Source: Thiotrichaceae bacterium (GTDB taxonomy: Bacteria > Pseudomonadota > Gammaproteobacteria > Beggiatoales > Beggiatoaceae). From it: a DNA stretch of 64,000 bases. The stretch is taken from the NCBI GenBank assembly GCA_028688145.1, contig JAQTYU010000002.1, forward strand, positions 248,001 through 312,000. The letters are read 5' to 3'. The notes beneath the pieces were generated by a model. That model was not told the origin of the DNA. It did no database searches and saw nothing but the letters and a program-made list of their open reading frames with translations. This document shows positions 18,255 to 27,435 of the stretch, piece after piece (within the stretch, counting starts at the first letter, position 1; every line of letters starts with the position of its first letter). A program made the translations under genes and the position numbers.

Positions 18255-19280
18255 TTAATTCCTAATATCTACAGTCGTACTAATCAAACGGCGACGATAA
18301 CCAACGTCAGCAGGGGTATAAGTGACATCTGGATCAAGTTGATAAGTTGCGGTATCAGGCCCTAAGTCCGCTCGATAATTACCTGTTCGCATCAACAGCG
18401 TAATCCGCGCACTGACAACTTTTCCTCCAGTCGGCTGAGTTGAATAAATATCTGCAATGCCATCTGCATTGGTATCAACTCCATAGCGTATTTGTAGATT
18501 TTCTACCCCTTCAATAAAGGGACGCATTTGCCCACCTGCTGTTTTAAATAACATGAAACCGTCTTGAATATCATTGGCTGTACCATTGCCTGTTTTATCA
18601 ACACCTCGCACTTCATAGGAAATTGCAGAGGAAAATGTCACAGGATCAATAATACGAGTCACATTAACTGGCCAGAAATACATACGTAAAAAGTTGGTGT
18701 TCAGGGTAAGGCTAGCAGCAGTCGCAGTCTTGACAGTGTAAACCTCCGCCCCGCCACAATCGCTAACCACCAAGGTATCCCCAACAGACGGTAGTAAATT
18801 ATCAGGACTTAACGGAATCACCGCTTTTGAAGGATCAAAAATAACGCTAGTTTTTCCAGGGTTTTGCAAGTCATCCCAAGTATTTGCATCAGTCGCGACG
18901 GGCGAATGCAAGGGGCTTCCAAAGTAATTGACGCTGAGACGATCCGAAAGAGGAACCGCCTTTGTCAAAGCAACTGCGTTCGTATCTGTAATCTTTAAAT
19001 TATTCTCATTCGGTGTGAAAGCATTCATATTGATGGTTGCAGGCGCATTTCGAGGGATTTTTCCAGAACAGCCAAAATAACCTGCCATTCTCAAAGAATA
19101 AGTTATATCATCAAAGATAAACCGTGCATTTTCTTGGAGTTTAGATAACTCATCTTGTAAAACATAAGTACGCTTGCTGCTAATGAAAATCGACAATACG
19201 CCCGCCATCAAAATCATGCTGATAGTGACCGCAATCATCATTTCGATCAGGGTAAAACCTGCTATGCGTTGGCGACTCAT
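18255..19280 (-). CDS. pilW: Type IV minor pilin PilW
   Basis: A 341-residue PilW. I place the start at the ATG at 19278-19280 (MSRQRIAG/FTLIEMMIAVTIS), which gives a short prepilin leader and overlaps the pilV stop by four bases (ATGA). The open frame extends 50 codons further upstream but that part has no leader features. Domain content is an N-terminal pilin helix followed by a PilW-type region with LQENARFIFDDI. The C-terminal part is beta-rich, as expected. Translation is probably coupled to pilV. Confidence 0.9.
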   Translation of the reverse strand: MSRQRIAGFTLIEMMIAVTISMILMAGVLSIFISSKRTYVLQDELSKLQENARFIFDDITYSLRMAGYFGCSGKIPRNAPATINMNAFTPNENNLKITDTNAVALTKAVPLSDRLSVNYFGSPLHSPVATDANTWDDLQNPGKTSVIFDPSKAVIPLSPDNLLPSVGDTLVVSDCGGAEVYTVKTATAASLTLNTNFLRMYFWPVNVTRIIDPVTFSSAISYEVRGVDKTGNGTANDIQDGFMLFKTAGGQMRPFIEGVENLQIRYGVDTNADGIADIYSTQPTGGKVVSARITLLMRTGNYRADLGPDTATYQLDPDVTYTPADVGYRRRLISTTVDIRN

Positions 19281-19759
19281 AATTGTAAAGTCCATATTTG
19301 AGAAACGGTCGGCGCACTTGCGGTACGCTCTTCTTTCCACATCAAAGTGATTGAATATTGGCGTGTGGCAGCCGCCCATGTCAGAATTGCGCTGCCCTCG
19401 GGTAAGGCATTTCCCACAGCAATACACCAATTCGTCAAATCATACGTCACTAAACGGGCAGGAGCACATTGATTGATATTGCATTCATTATCAAGAGCTT
19501 TAGCAGCAGCCGTACAATCAATGGCATAAGCCCCATCATCGCCGTTGCCATTTGCCGCAGCATCAGAATTATTACGAATACGATCCATAAGGTCATAGGC
19601 AAGAAACACTGCCTGAGTACGGGTATAGGCAACATGGTTAAATTGTTGCCCCCGTGTTTGCAAGCCCGCAATACCCAATAAGCCAACTGACAAAATGAGT
19701 AAGGCGATCATCATTTCAAACATGGTGAACCCTTGTTGGTAATGCAATCGCTTAAACAT
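19277..19759 (-). CDS. pilV: Type IV minor pilin PilV
   Basis: A 160-residue PilV. The start chosen (19757-19759) gives MFKRLHYQQG/FTMFEMMIALLILSVG, a normal prepilin leader with Gly at -1 and Glu at +5; a start at 19786 would add nine residues. The segment GLLGIAGLQTRG and the following region that contains RIRNN match PilV proteins. It is the second gene of the cluster, after fimT. Confidence 0.9.
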   Translation of the reverse strand: MFKRLHYQQGFTMFEMMIALLILSVGLLGIAGLQTRGQQFNHVAYTRTQAVFLAYDLMDRIRNNSDAAANGNGDDGAYAIDCTAAAKALDNECNINQCAPARLVTYDLTNWCIAVGNALPEGSAILTWAAATRQYSITLMWKEERTASAPTVSQIWTLQL

Positions 19760-19804
19760 AATCTTACCTGCTATATTAATATCCAAATATTTCTTAATGT
19801 GTTA

Positions 19805-20308
19805 TCAACACGCGTAATTGTTACTAATAACCGTGGCACGTCCTGTCACCCCAATTTCAATTAAGCGTCCGGGTGGATAATCTTTCGTCTTATATTGAGG
19901 ACACACACTCAAACTGATGCTAGGCATTAAAGTCGGATTCAACTCTTGAACCTGCCCTTTACTGGTATAAGTCAGATTGTTTTGTGTATTGGCGACAGCT
20001 TTTAACACAATGCTATCATTTGTATATTCTGTGATGCGCAATAAAGTGGCACCATCCATAATTTTCCATCCCGCTCCCCATTCATTGCCAGAAGTCACCG
20101 TGACAGGTTGGACTTGAATCAAGCGTCTACGGGTAATCGCTTCGGTACGCGCAAAATTCAACGCACCGATCAGCTCATTGGTCTTCGAGGTTATACGATT
20201 ATCAAAAATCGTGTAACGCATGTTCGGAAGCGCAATTGCCATCAAAATAGCAGCGACGGCGATTGTGATCATTAATTCAGTCAGGGTAAATGCGCGTTGA
20301 GTTTTCAT
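19805..20308 (-). CDS. fimT: FimT/GspH-type minor pilin
   Basis: A 167-residue pseudopilin of the GspH/FimT family, first in the cluster. The start at 20306-20308 gives MKTQRA/FTLTELMITIAVAAIL. The residue before the cleavage site is Ala instead of the usual Gly, and Glu5 is kept. The motif NELIGALNFARTEAITRR is characteristic of the family. FimT proteins have been linked to DNA uptake by type IV pili, and in Legionella and Xylella they bind DNA; whether this one does is unknown. A start at 20368 would add 20 residues and spoil the leader. Confidence 0.85.
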   Translation of the reverse strand: MKTQRAFTLTELMITIAVAAILMAIALPNMRYTIFDNRITSKTNELIGALNFARTEAITRRRLIQVQPVTVTSGNEWGAGWKIMDGATLLRITEYTNDSIVLKAVANTQNNLTYTSKGQVQELNPTLMPSISLSVCPQYKTKDYPPGRLIEIGVTGRATVISNNYAC

Positions 20309-20626
20309 AGACGTTGCAATAACTTTATTGGATATTAAGGTTTTACCAATGCAAGGAGTATTTGTCATGTGTTTACGGGATATGTGGTAACGATTTAGGG
20401 ATTAAAGGAGAAAGCATTTTCCCATAATTTTCGATGAAAATCACACAGATATGTGCATAAAGTGACAGGGAAGTAACTGCTTTTTACTAGCAAAGTCAGG
20501 GGGTATTTGGCAGTGAAACAGTGAGACTGTCCACCTAAACCTAAGACAAAAACGAAGAGAAGAAAACAGGAAGGCGCATATTCAACTTAGGAATATGCGT
20601 TATTTATTTGATTTTTTAAGCAAAAT
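20309..20626. other. Intergenic region upstream of fimT
   Basis: About 318 bases that must hold the promoter of the minor pilin cluster. I could not pick a convincing sigma70 or sigma54 promoter. The end near truB holds a hairpin, listed separately. Confidence 0.5.
20575..20610. terminator. Hairpin between truB and fimT
   Basis: A perfect 9-bp stem, CGCATATTC (20575-20583) with GAATATGCG (20591-20599), has a 7-base loop. It lies 27 bases after the truB stop and probably ends the rimP-truB transcript. On the minus strand it is followed by CCTTCCTG, not a T-run; the T-rich side is on the plus strand (TTATTTATTTG). Its efficiency in the truB direction is therefore uncertain. Confidence 0.45.
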
Positions 20627-21538
20627 TTAAGCTTGTTGTAGTAGACGTTTGACGGTCAATTTTCCAGTCGCGTGATATTCACCCAGCCCGAAAAAATTTG
20701 CCTCAGCATCAAACAAACGCACTAAACCTTCAGGGGCAGCCTTGGGCAAAATCACCACTTGTCCATGTTTGAGTGCGGTGCTCATGGTTTCGTTCAAATG
20801 AACTTCAGGAAAACGCGGCAAAGCCTCCGCAATTGGGATTAATAAAGTATCGAGCGCAGGCAAACCGCCCTGCGTTCCTAATTCAACCAAGGAAGGATAA
20901 GTAAACATGTTTTGATAATCGCCGACACGCACACGATGCAAGGCACTAATGAACGCGCCACAGCCCAGAGCATGACCAATATCCTCCGCCAAAGTGCGAA
21001 TATACGTGCCTTTGGAACAGCTCACTTGCAAAGTCAGCCGATTTTCAACAAAGCTTTCCACTTCAATCGAATAAATAGTGACAGGACGCGCCGCACGTTC
21101 CACGGTTTTGCCTTGGCGTGCAAGTTTATACAGGGTTTGACCTTGTTGTTTCAGCGCGGAATACATTGGCGGCACTTGCAGAATTTTCCCCGTAAATTGG
21201 GGCAACACTGCCATGATTTTATCTAAAGTGATACCTTCCGTGCTTGCGGTGCTTAAAACCTCACCTTCCGCATCGGCGGTAGTGGTGGTCGCGCCTAAAG
21301 TGCATTCGGCTCGATAAGCCTTGTCCGCATCGAGCAGGAAACTTGAAAACTTGGTCGCCTCGCCCAAACACACAGGCAATAAACCCGTTGCCAGATTGTC
21401 TAAACTGCCCGTATGCCCCGCTTTGCGTGCTTGATATAAATGTTTAATCTGTTGCAACGCTGCGTTGGAACTGATGCCAAACGGCTTATTTAACAACACA
21501 ATTCCATCCACATCGCGCGCAATATAGCGTTTATTCAT
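20627..21538 (-). CDS. truB: tRNA pseudouridine synthase B
   Basis: A 303-residue TruB, which makes pseudouridine 55 in the tRNA T-loop. It begins MNKRYIARDVDGIVLLNKPF at 21538 and overlaps rbfA by eight bases. The catalytic motif reads GHTGSLDNLATGLLPVCLGE; the catalytic Asp is kept but the usual LDP is LDN. KGTYIRTLAEDIG and a C-terminal region typical of TruB are present. It is the last gene of the rimP-nusA-infB-rbfA-truB operon; rpsO and pnp, which often follow, are absent. Confidence 0.95.
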   Translation of the reverse strand: MNKRYIARDVDGIVLLNKPFGISSNAALQQIKHLYQARKAGHTGSLDNLATGLLPVCLGEATKFSSFLLDADKAYRAECTLGATTTTADAEGEVLSTASTEGITLDKIMAVLPQFTGKILQVPPMYSALKQQGQTLYKLARQGKTVERAARPVTIYSIEVESFVENRLTLQVSCSKGTYIRTLAEDIGHALGCGAFISALHRVRVGDYQNMFTYPSLVELGTQGGLPALDTLLIPIAEALPRFPEVHLNETMSTALKHGQVVILPKAAPEGLVRLFDAEANFFGLGEYHATGKLTVKRLLQQA

Positions 21539-21902
21539 CTTCGTCTTCTTTCTTGGGCGGTAACACGGCATTAATCAAGGCACTCATGCGTACCCCGTTT
21601 TCTGTTGAACTGTCGTGGTAAAAATGCAGGCGTGGCGTGGTGCGCGTGGTCATGATTTGCGACAAAATATGACGGTATAAGCCTGCGTTTTCATTAAGAT
21701 ATTTTATAACATCTTTGGCAGGCACTTGGGCGGCAAGAATTGAAATATACACCCGTGCAGATTTCAAATCGGGGGCGACATCAATTTCTGACACCGTCAA
21801 CATCCCGAAATCGGACTTGACTACTTCACGGCGGATAATTTCAGCAAGATCGCGCTGAACTAATTCATTAAGGCGTTGGGTACGGCTAAATTCTTTGGGC
21901 AT
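21531..21902 (-). CDS. rbfA: Ribosome-binding factor A
   Basis: A 123-residue RbfA, a 30S maturation factor. The start MPKEFSRTQRLNELVQRDLA at 21902 is the family start; a longer frame to 21980 adds a non-homologous leader. The KH-like core contains DLKSARVYISIL, and the C-terminal RTTPRLHFYHDSS is characteristic. The acidic tail KKEDEDE overlaps the truB start. It lies 83 bases after infB. Confidence 0.95.
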   Translation of the reverse strand: MPKEFSRTQRLNELVQRDLAEIIRREVVKSDFGMLTVSEIDVAPDLKSARVYISILAAQVPAKDVIKYLNENAGLYRHILSQIMTTRTTPRLHFYHDSSTENGVRMSALINAVLPPKKEDEDE

Positions 21903-21985
21903 AGTGAGTCGCTGTGACAAAAAGCTTAAGGGAGAAATCAGAGGAAAGGCGACAGAGGAAGATTTTCCCCTGCCGCACATTTTAA

Positions 21986-24613
21986 TTAGACGGTACGGGC
22001 AACCGAAATTCTTTCGTAAACTTCGATATTGTCGCCAACTTTAACATCGGTGTAGTTTTTCACGGCAATTCCGCATTCTGTGCCTGCACGAACTTCGGGC
22101 ACGTCATCTTTAAAGCGGCGTAATGACTCGAGTTCGCCCTCGTAAATCACCACGTTTTCACGCAACACCCGAATCGGATTATTACGTTTCACAGAGCCTT
22201 CTAACACCAAGCAGCCTGCAACCGCGCCGAACTTCGGTGAGTTGAATACATCGCGTACTTCCGCAATCCCAACGATTTGTTCACGAATTTCAGGTTTCAG
22301 CATCCCGCTGATGGATTTCTTGATTTCATCAATTACGTCGTAAATCACGCTGTAATAATGAATATCCACCGCTTCTTCTTGAATTAAGCGGCGGGCAGCC
22401 CCGTCAGCACGCACATTGAAGCCGATCAGAATGGCATTTGAAGCAATCACTAAGTTGACATCACTTTCATTAATTGCGCCCACACCACAGGCAATCATGC
22501 GCACTTTCACTTCGTCGTTTGACAGCTTATTCAGTGCGTCGCCCAAAGCTTCCGCAGAACCGTTCACGTCGGCTTTCAACACGATATTCAAGGTGTTGAC
22601 TTGACCGGCTTGCATTTGTGAGAACATGTTTTCAAGCTTGGTGGCTTGTTGACGTGCTAACTTCACTTCGCGGAACTTGCCTTGACGGAACAACGCGATT
22701 TCGCGTGCTTTGCGTTCATCAGGAACAACAATCGCTTCATCACCCGCATTCGGTGTGCCCGACAAACCTAAAATTTCCACAGGCATCGATGGATAAGTTT
22801 CATCAACCGACACGCCTAATTCGTTGACAATGGCGCGCACCCGTCCGAATTCATGCCCTGCTAATAACACGTCGCCTTTGCGCAGCGTGCCACTTTGCAA
22901 GAGCAAGGTAATCACTGCGCCGCGTCCTTTGTCTAAACGCGATTCAATCACCACGCCGCGCCCTGGGGCATCGACCACGGTTTTGAGTTCTAACACTTCA
23001 GATTGCAACAGGATTAAATCGAGTAAGTTATCAACCCCTTCGCCTGATTTTGCAGAAACGTGCGCCAGCATCACATCGCCGCCCCAAGCTTCAGGAATTA
23101 CGCCTTGCACAATTAATTCTTGCTTCACGCGTTCAGGATCAGCTTGTGGTTTATCCACTTTGGTTAAAGCCACCACAATCGGCACATTTGCAGCGCGTGC
23201 ATGTTGAATTGCTTCAATGGTTTGCGGCATTACACCATCATCTGCGGCGATAACTAAGACCACGATGTCAGTCACTTTTGCACCACGAGCACGCATTTGT
23301 GTGAATGCCGCGTGACCGGGTGTGTCTAAAAAGCAGATTGAACCTTTGGGCGTATCAACGTGATACGCGCCAATATGCTGGGTAATCCCGCCCGCTTCGC
23401 CTGCTGCCACTTTGGTGGTGCGGATATAGTCGAGCAAAGAAGTTTTACCGTGGTCAACGTGACCCATAATCGTAACCACAGGCGCACGGAATACGCGCTC
23501 GCCGCCATGTTGGAACAGCATCAAATCTTCTTCGAGTGCATTTTCCTTCATCAGCTTGGGCGTATGTCCCATTTCTTCGACGATAATCGCGGCGGTGTCT
23601 TGGTCAATCATTTGGTTAATCGTGACCATCGTGCCCATGTGCATCAGCGTTTTAATCACTTCAGCCGCTTTCACCGACATTTTCTGTGCTAAATCAGCCA
23701 CGCTGATCATTTCAGGAATGCCGACTTCACGAATAATCGGGGTAGTGGGTTTGATAAAGCCATGTTGTGGCTCGAGTTTGCCGCCTTTTTTACCCTTTCT
23801 GCGATGCTTATCGCCGTTGGGGTCGTTGCGTTCAAACTTCGCGCCCTTGTCATCTTTATCCTTAGCACCGCCTTTGCCTGCGACTTTATTACCGGGCTTG
23901 CTGACCACTTTCGCAATCACTTTTTTATGCTTAGGTGCGGCTTTGGCGGCGGCGGCTTTTTCTTCATCACTGCCGACAACGGGTGCATCGCCAGCGACCT
24001 CAGGCGTGACTCGCTTGGGAGCATCGGTTCTATTGACGGGCGGACGCGCTGTAAAAGGTCTTGCAGCCCCCGTGGTATTACCACGCGGTGCACTGTTTCG
24101 ATTATCGGTATTGCCTGTTCTTGGTGCGCTGTTTTGAGGTCTTCTTTGTTCAGGCGCGGCAGGCGTTGGCGTGACAGGGGTTTCAACCACTTGTTGTTGA
24201 TGCACAATGTCATCTTCAATTTCACGGCGCATATTATCAATGCGATCCGATTCAAGTACGGTTGAGGAATTTTCTTCGCTGGGGCTACGTTTCACGTAAG
24301 TGCGAGTTTTACGCACTTCAACGCTCACGGTTTTAGAACGCCCTTGCGTGCCCGTGGGCAGTTGTAATTCGCTCACGGTTTTGCGTTGAATACTAATTTT
24401 CTGTGGCTGTGCGGCGGGGGGCTTGGCTTTAGCAACGGACTCCTTAGCACTGTTTTGTTGACGCAGATGTTCTAGGAGCTGCAATTTTTCTTGATTATTA
24501 AGGCTGTCGTCACCGTGTTTGTTATTCACTCCCGCTTCGCCCAGATAGGCTACAAGACGCTCTGCGGGAATGCCGATTTCGTCTGCAAATTGTTTTACCG
24601 TTACTTCCGCCAT
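21986..24613 (-). CDS. infB: Translation initiation factor IF-2
   Basis: An 875-residue IF-2 that places initiator tRNA on the 30S subunit and promotes subunit joining. The start at 24611-24613 gives [16 protein letters not shown], the standard IF2_N domain; an upstream in-frame start would add ten residues. A long charged and Pro/Ala-rich linker (about 60-280) follows, then a second IF2_N region. The G domain has [14 protein letters not shown], the [10 protein letters not shown] switch, DTPGHAAF and TKVDK. Domains II-IV complete the protein. It is cotranscribed with nusA. Confidence 0.97.
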   Translation of the reverse strand: MAEVTVKQFADEIGIPAERLVAYLGEAGVNNKHGDDSLNNQEKLQLLEHLRQQNSAKESVAKAKPPAAQPQKISIQRKTVSELQLPTGTQGRSKTVSVEVRKTRTYVKRSPSEENSSTVLESDRIDNMRREIEDDIVHQQQVVETPVTPTPAAPEQRRPQNSAPRTGNTDNRNSAPRGNTTGAARPFTARPPVNRTDAPKRVTPEVAGDAPVVGSDEEKAAAAKAAPKHKKVIAKVVSKPGNKVAGKGGAKDKDDKGAKFERNDPNGDKHRRKGKKGGKLEPQHGFIKPTTPIIREVGIPEMISVADLAQKMSVKAAEVIKTLMHMGTMVTINQMIDQDTAAIIVEEMGHTPKLMKENALEEDLMLFQHGGERVFRAPVVTIMGHVDHGKTSLLDYIRTTKVAAGEAGGITQHIGAYHVDTPKGSICFLDTPGHAAFTQMRARGAKVTDIVVLVIAADDGVMPQTIEAIQHARAANVPIVVALTKVDKPQADPERVKQELIVQGVIPEAWGGDVMLAHVSAKSGEGVDNLLDLILLQSEVLELKTVVDAPGRGVVIESRLDKGRGAVITLLLQSGTLRKGDVLLAGHEFGRVRAIVNELGVSVDETYPSMPVEILGLSGTPNAGDEAIVVPDERKAREIALFRQGKFREVKLARQQATKLENMFSQMQAGQVNTLNIVLKADVNGSAEALGDALNKLSNDEVKVRMIACGVGAINESDVNLVIASNAILIGFNVRADGAARRLIQEEAVDIHYYSVIYDVIDEIKKSISGMLKPEIREQIVGIAEVRDVFNSPKFGAVAGCLVLEGSVKRNNPIRVLRENVVIYEGELESLRRFKDDVPEVRAGTECGIAVKNYTDVKVGDNIEVYERISVARTV

Positions 24614-24668
24614 ATTTTTACCCCAGTATTTTTCGCGTGGCAAGCTGAATCGCTATGTTTACATCATG

Positions 24669-26156
24669 TTAGTTAAACCAGCGTGCTCGTGCTGCCATAA
24701 TCAATTGTCCTGCCCGTGTTGCATCCAAATTGGGAACACTCATCAAGTCGTCTATAGACTGTTCGGCTAGGTCGTTAAGGTTGTGAATTCCCAGTTTGGC
24801 GAAAGCATCAATCAATGTTTGGTCTACGCCTTCTAAGCTGAGTAATTCCTGCACTGTTTCAGAAACAGCAGCGGGAACTTCTTCACTTTCTTCAGGTTTT
24901 CTTGCCAATGCCTCTTTAGCCCGTCCGCGCAGAGTTTTGACGATTTCTTCATCAAAATCTCGAATTTCGAGCATTTCATTGGCGGGCACATAGGCAACTT
25001 CTTCGAGGCTTGAGAAACCTTCTTTCACCAAAATACTGGCAATATCATTGTCAATATCTAATTCGGTCATGAATAATTGTTGCAGGACTTTGAATTCTTC
25101 GGCATTTTTCTGCTCTGCCTGCGATTCGGTCATGACATTAAGCGTCCAGCCTGTTAATTGGCTGGCTAAGCGGACATTCTGTCCATTGCGCCCAATCGCT
25201 TGGGAAAGCTGGTCTTCGCGCACGGCGACATCCATGCTGTGGGCATCTTCATCAACGACGATAGAAACCACATCCGCAGGAGCCATCGCATTGATCACAA
25301 ATTGCGCAAAGTTTTCATCCCAGAGGATAATATCGACGCGCTCGCCCGAAAGCTCGTTAGAAACGGCTTGCACGCGAGAACCGCGCATCCCGACACAAGC
25401 CCCAATCGGATCAATGCGGGGGTCTTTGGTACGCACTGCAATTTTAGCACGCAGCCCTGGATCACGCGCAGCACTGACAATTTCAATCAAATGTTGCCCA
25501 ATTTCAGGCACTTCGAGTTCAAATAATTTGATTAATAATTCAGGTGCAGTGCGGCTTAAAAATAATTGAGGGCCGCGTTGTTCGGCACGCACGCTGCGTA
25601 AATAAGCGCGTAAACGGTCGCCACTGCGCACCGCTTCACGGGGAATCATATCTTCCCGCGCCACAATCCCTTCCGCGTTGCCACCTAAGTCAATGATGAT
25701 ATTGCCGCGTTCGACGCGCTTGACTAAACCGCTAATCAGCTCGCCTTCGCGATCCCGATACGCATCAATGACTTGAGCGCGTTCAGCATCCCGAATCTTT
25801 TGTACAATGACTTGTTTGGCGGTTTGCGCACCAATACGGTCAAAGCTGACAGATTCAATGCTTTCTTCAATATATTCACCGACTTGAATGCCTGCTTGAC
25901 GGGCTTCAGCGTCTTCTAAACTGATTTGACGATCAGGGAAGTCAACGTGATTAACCACTAACCAACGTCGAAAAGTATCATATTTGCCTGTGTAAGGGTC
26001 TAAACTGACACGGACTTCAATTTCATTGTCGTAATGTTTTTTTGCAGCACTGGCTAAGGCGCATTCTAAGGCTTCAAAAATAACCCGTTGGCTAATCCCT
26101 TTCTCGTTAGCAACGACTTCTACGACCGCAAGCACTTCTTTATTAACTTTATTCAT
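24669..26156 (-). CDS. nusA: Transcription termination/antitermination factor NusA
   Basis: A 495-residue NusA, which binds RNA polymerase and nascent RNA. The N-terminal domain starts [20 protein letters not shown], followed by S1 (about 135-200), KH1 and KH2 (about 230-345; [14 protein letters not shown] and [12 protein letters not shown]), and two acidic C-terminal repeats typical of gammaproteobacteria. The start at 26156 is preferred to 26165 because the GAGAGGA ribosome binding site lies about nine bases before it but directly abuts the earlier ATG. It lies 36 bases after rimP. Confidence 0.96.
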   Translation of the reverse strand: MNKVNKEVLAVVEVVANEKGISQRVIFEALECALASAAKKHYDNEIEVRVSLDPYTGKYDTFRRWLVVNHVDFPDRQISLEDAEARQAGIQVGEYIEESIESVSFDRIGAQTAKQVIVQKIRDAERAQVIDAYRDREGELISGLVKRVERGNIIIDLGGNAEGIVAREDMIPREAVRSGDRLRAYLRSVRAEQRGPQLFLSRTAPELLIKLFELEVPEIGQHLIEIVSAARDPGLRAKIAVRTKDPRIDPIGACVGMRGSRVQAVSNELSGERVDIILWDENFAQFVINAMAPADVVSIVVDEDAHSMDVAVREDQLSQAIGRNGQNVRLASQLTGWTLNVMTESQAEQKNAEEFKVLQQLFMTELDIDNDIASILVKEGFSSLEEVAYVPANEMLEIRDFDEEIVKTLRGRAKEALARKPEESEEVPAAVSETVQELLSLEGVDQTLIDAFAKLGIHNLNDLAEQSIDDLMSVPNLDATRAGQLIMAARARWFN

Positions 26157-26192
26157 GGCTGCCATTCCTCTCAGCGAAACTGGCTGTTCACA

Positions 26193-26645
26193 CTAAAACT
26201 CAGGAACGATGCGTGCTTTTTCAATGGAATCGTAGGGAAAAGTTTGTTCATTACCATCGACGATGAGAATGACATTTTCACCTTCAACCCGCGCAATAAC
26301 GCCCGTAAAACCCCGACGTGCTCCGATAGGACGATGTAGACGTAGGCTCACTTCTTTGCCCACAAAACGCACATAGTGTTCCAAGGCAAATAAGGGACGA
26401 TCCAGACCAGGAGAAGACACTTCAAGGGTATAATCACTCTTAATCGGTTCTTCTACGTCTAAGATGCCACTGATTTGATGGCTAACTCGTCCACAATCAT
26501 CCACAGTAATGCCTGTGGGACTGTCGATATAGACGCGCAGCAGCGCGCCGCGTCTGCCAAAAGACAGACGTTCTACACCGACCAATTCATAGCCAAGTGC
26601 GGTAACAGCAGGTTCAAATAATTGTTGTAATGCGGTGTCTAACAA
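26193..26645 (-). CDS. rimP: Ribosome maturation factor RimP
   Basis: A 150-residue RimP, needed for 30S maturation. Typical motifs are ALGYELVGVE near the start, YIDSPTGITVDDCGRVSHQI and the LEVSSPGLDRPL signature. It is the first gene of the rimP-nusA-infB-rbfA-truB operon. Its leader of about 220 bases carries two intrinsic terminators, described separately. Confidence 0.96.
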   Translation of the reverse strand: MLDTALQQLFEPAVTALGYELVGVERLSFGRRGALLRVYIDSPTGITVDDCGRVSHQISGILDVEEPIKSDYTLEVSSPGLDRPLFALEHYVRFVGKEVSLRLHRPIGARRGFTGVIARVEGENVILIVDGNEQTFPYDSIEKARIVPEF

Positions 26646-26696
26646 AGTTAGTGAATCCTATGCGATTGACGAATTAGATTAATGACAAATTTTAAA

Positions 26697-26722
26697 GATA
26701 AAAAAAGGGCACAATGCCCACT
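26697..26722 (-). terminator. Intrinsic terminator in rimP leader, distal
   Basis: On the minus strand, GGGCA-TTG-TGCCC is followed by TTTTTTTATC. The hairpin is short but has a clean U-tract, and it lies about 50 bases before the rimP start. It is the second of two terminators between the putative promoter and rimP. The GTGGGCATTGTGCCC core resembles the dispersed GGTGGGCARTGCCCAC repeat seen at 32097 and 40658. Confidence 0.7.
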
Positions 26723-26737
26723 TGATTCACCCCAGTT

Positions 26738-26812
26738 GCCATCGACTCAGCATCGAATGTTCGCCACAGTTATGGTAAGGTTTGCGCATCTCTGCGTCAC
26801 AAACTCTCAGAA
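26738..26812 (-). promoter_or_regulatory. Leader segment between the two rimP terminators
   Basis: The segment can form a stem from GTTTGTG and CGCAAAC (minus strand, about 26782-26806) with an 11-base loop. It has no ORF or tRNA signature. It might be part of an antitermination or NusA-responsive structure; that is inference. Leaders with premature terminators have been described upstream of rimP in other bacteria, but I could not compare them here. Confidence 0.35.
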
Positions 26813-26837
26813 AAAAACCCCGATACGGGGCTTTAAG
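26813..26837 (-). terminator. Intrinsic terminator in rimP leader, proximal
   Basis: On the minus strand, GCCCCGTATCGGGG forms a GC-rich 5-bp stem (CCCCG/CGGGG) with a 3-base loop, followed directly by TTTTTTT. It lies only about 35-55 bases after the predicted transcription start, so it would release a very short RNA unless bypassed. This suggests attenuation of the operon rather than the end of another gene, since no gene lies upstream. Confidence 0.8.
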
Positions 26838-26874
26838 AATACCAAATTCTATGGCGCGAATAACTTATCTTCTT

Positions 26875-26903
26875 AGTTTAGTGTATCTAGCAATAACTCG
26901 CAA
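26875..26903 (-). promoter_or_regulatory. Putative sigma70 promoter of rimP-nusA-infB operon
   Basis: On the minus strand, TTGCGA and TAAACT are separated by 17 bases, a good match to the sigma70 consensus spacing and boxes. Transcription would start near 26868, upstream of the two leader terminators. No other promoter as good was seen between here and rimP. Confidence 0.55.
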
Positions 26904-27091
26904 CTGCTTAAGGGGGTTAAATGCAGATAAATGTTAAAAATAAATTTATGCTTAGCAAGGGCTTAGCCGCATTTTTGACAAGTCGAGTATTCAGCATGAC
27001 TGAGTTTAGTAGGTTTAGGTTGAGTCACGGACGAAATTATGAAAATGCGGGGTAAGAAGATTGAATCCCTTATGGGTTTAATTAGCTAGCC

Positions 27092-27205
27092 TAGGGCGTG
27101 TCATCAAATGAGTAATAAGGGTATTCTAAAAGACCAGAAATTAAAGTCTAACAAGGAACAAAGAATGAGTCGTCGTTATGCTTTAACATTTGATGACACG
27201 CCCTA
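27092..27205. mobile_element. MITE with perfect 17-bp terminal inverted repeats
   Basis: A 110-base element (27094-27203) has perfect inverted repeats, GGGCGTGTCATCAAATG at the left and its complement at the right, flanked by TA on both sides. Inside, near the right end, ATGAGTCGTCGTTATGCT could encode MSRRYAL, which resembles the first residues of IS5-family (IS427-group) transposases. It is therefore probably an internally deleted IS5-like element that needs a transposase supplied elsewhere. Confidence 0.8.
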
Positions 27206-27272
27206 AATTGTCACAAGTTTTATGTAGAATTTATACCGCCATAATCTGAGAAAGCCCGCGTTATTGGCTGGC

Positions 27273-27357
27273 ATGAGTATCGATTGAAACCTAGGCTTAC
27301 TTAAGCTAAGCTCCTCTCGGTGGCTTGTCACTCGACAGATCGAGTATGGATTGAAAC
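27273..27357 (+). repeat. Hairpin repeat ending GGATTGAAAC, copy A (short)
   Basis: The segment contains AAGCTCCTC, then TCGGTGGCTTGTCACTCG and ends with CGAGTATGGATTGAAAC (to 27357). It shares these blocks with copies B (28961-29088) and C (45191-45328) but lacks the middle part. A second tail, GAGTATCGATTGAAAC, ends at 27290, 67 bases earlier. It looks like a deleted and partly duplicated copy of the repeat. Confidence 0.6.
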
Positions 27358-27435
27358 ATGACTCATGCTATTTCGCCCTGAGCAAGACGGGGGGGCTGGA
27401 TTGTGAAATAAATGAATGAACGAGTAGGAATTTCT

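Noticed and set aside
23762..24265. Long plus-strand frame inside infB
   Set aside because: It is antisense to the IF-2 linker coding region, with no ribosome binding site and a composition explained by the opposite strand.
27273..27357. Possible CRISPR array from two GATTGAAAC tails
   Set aside because: Only 16 bases are shared by the two units, there is no third repeat, and no cas gene is present. The tail belongs to a longer dispersed repeat.
26646..27411. tRNA gene upstream of rimP, as seen in enterobacteria
   Set aside because: No acceptor stem or T-loop consensus was seen on either strand; the leader holds terminators instead.
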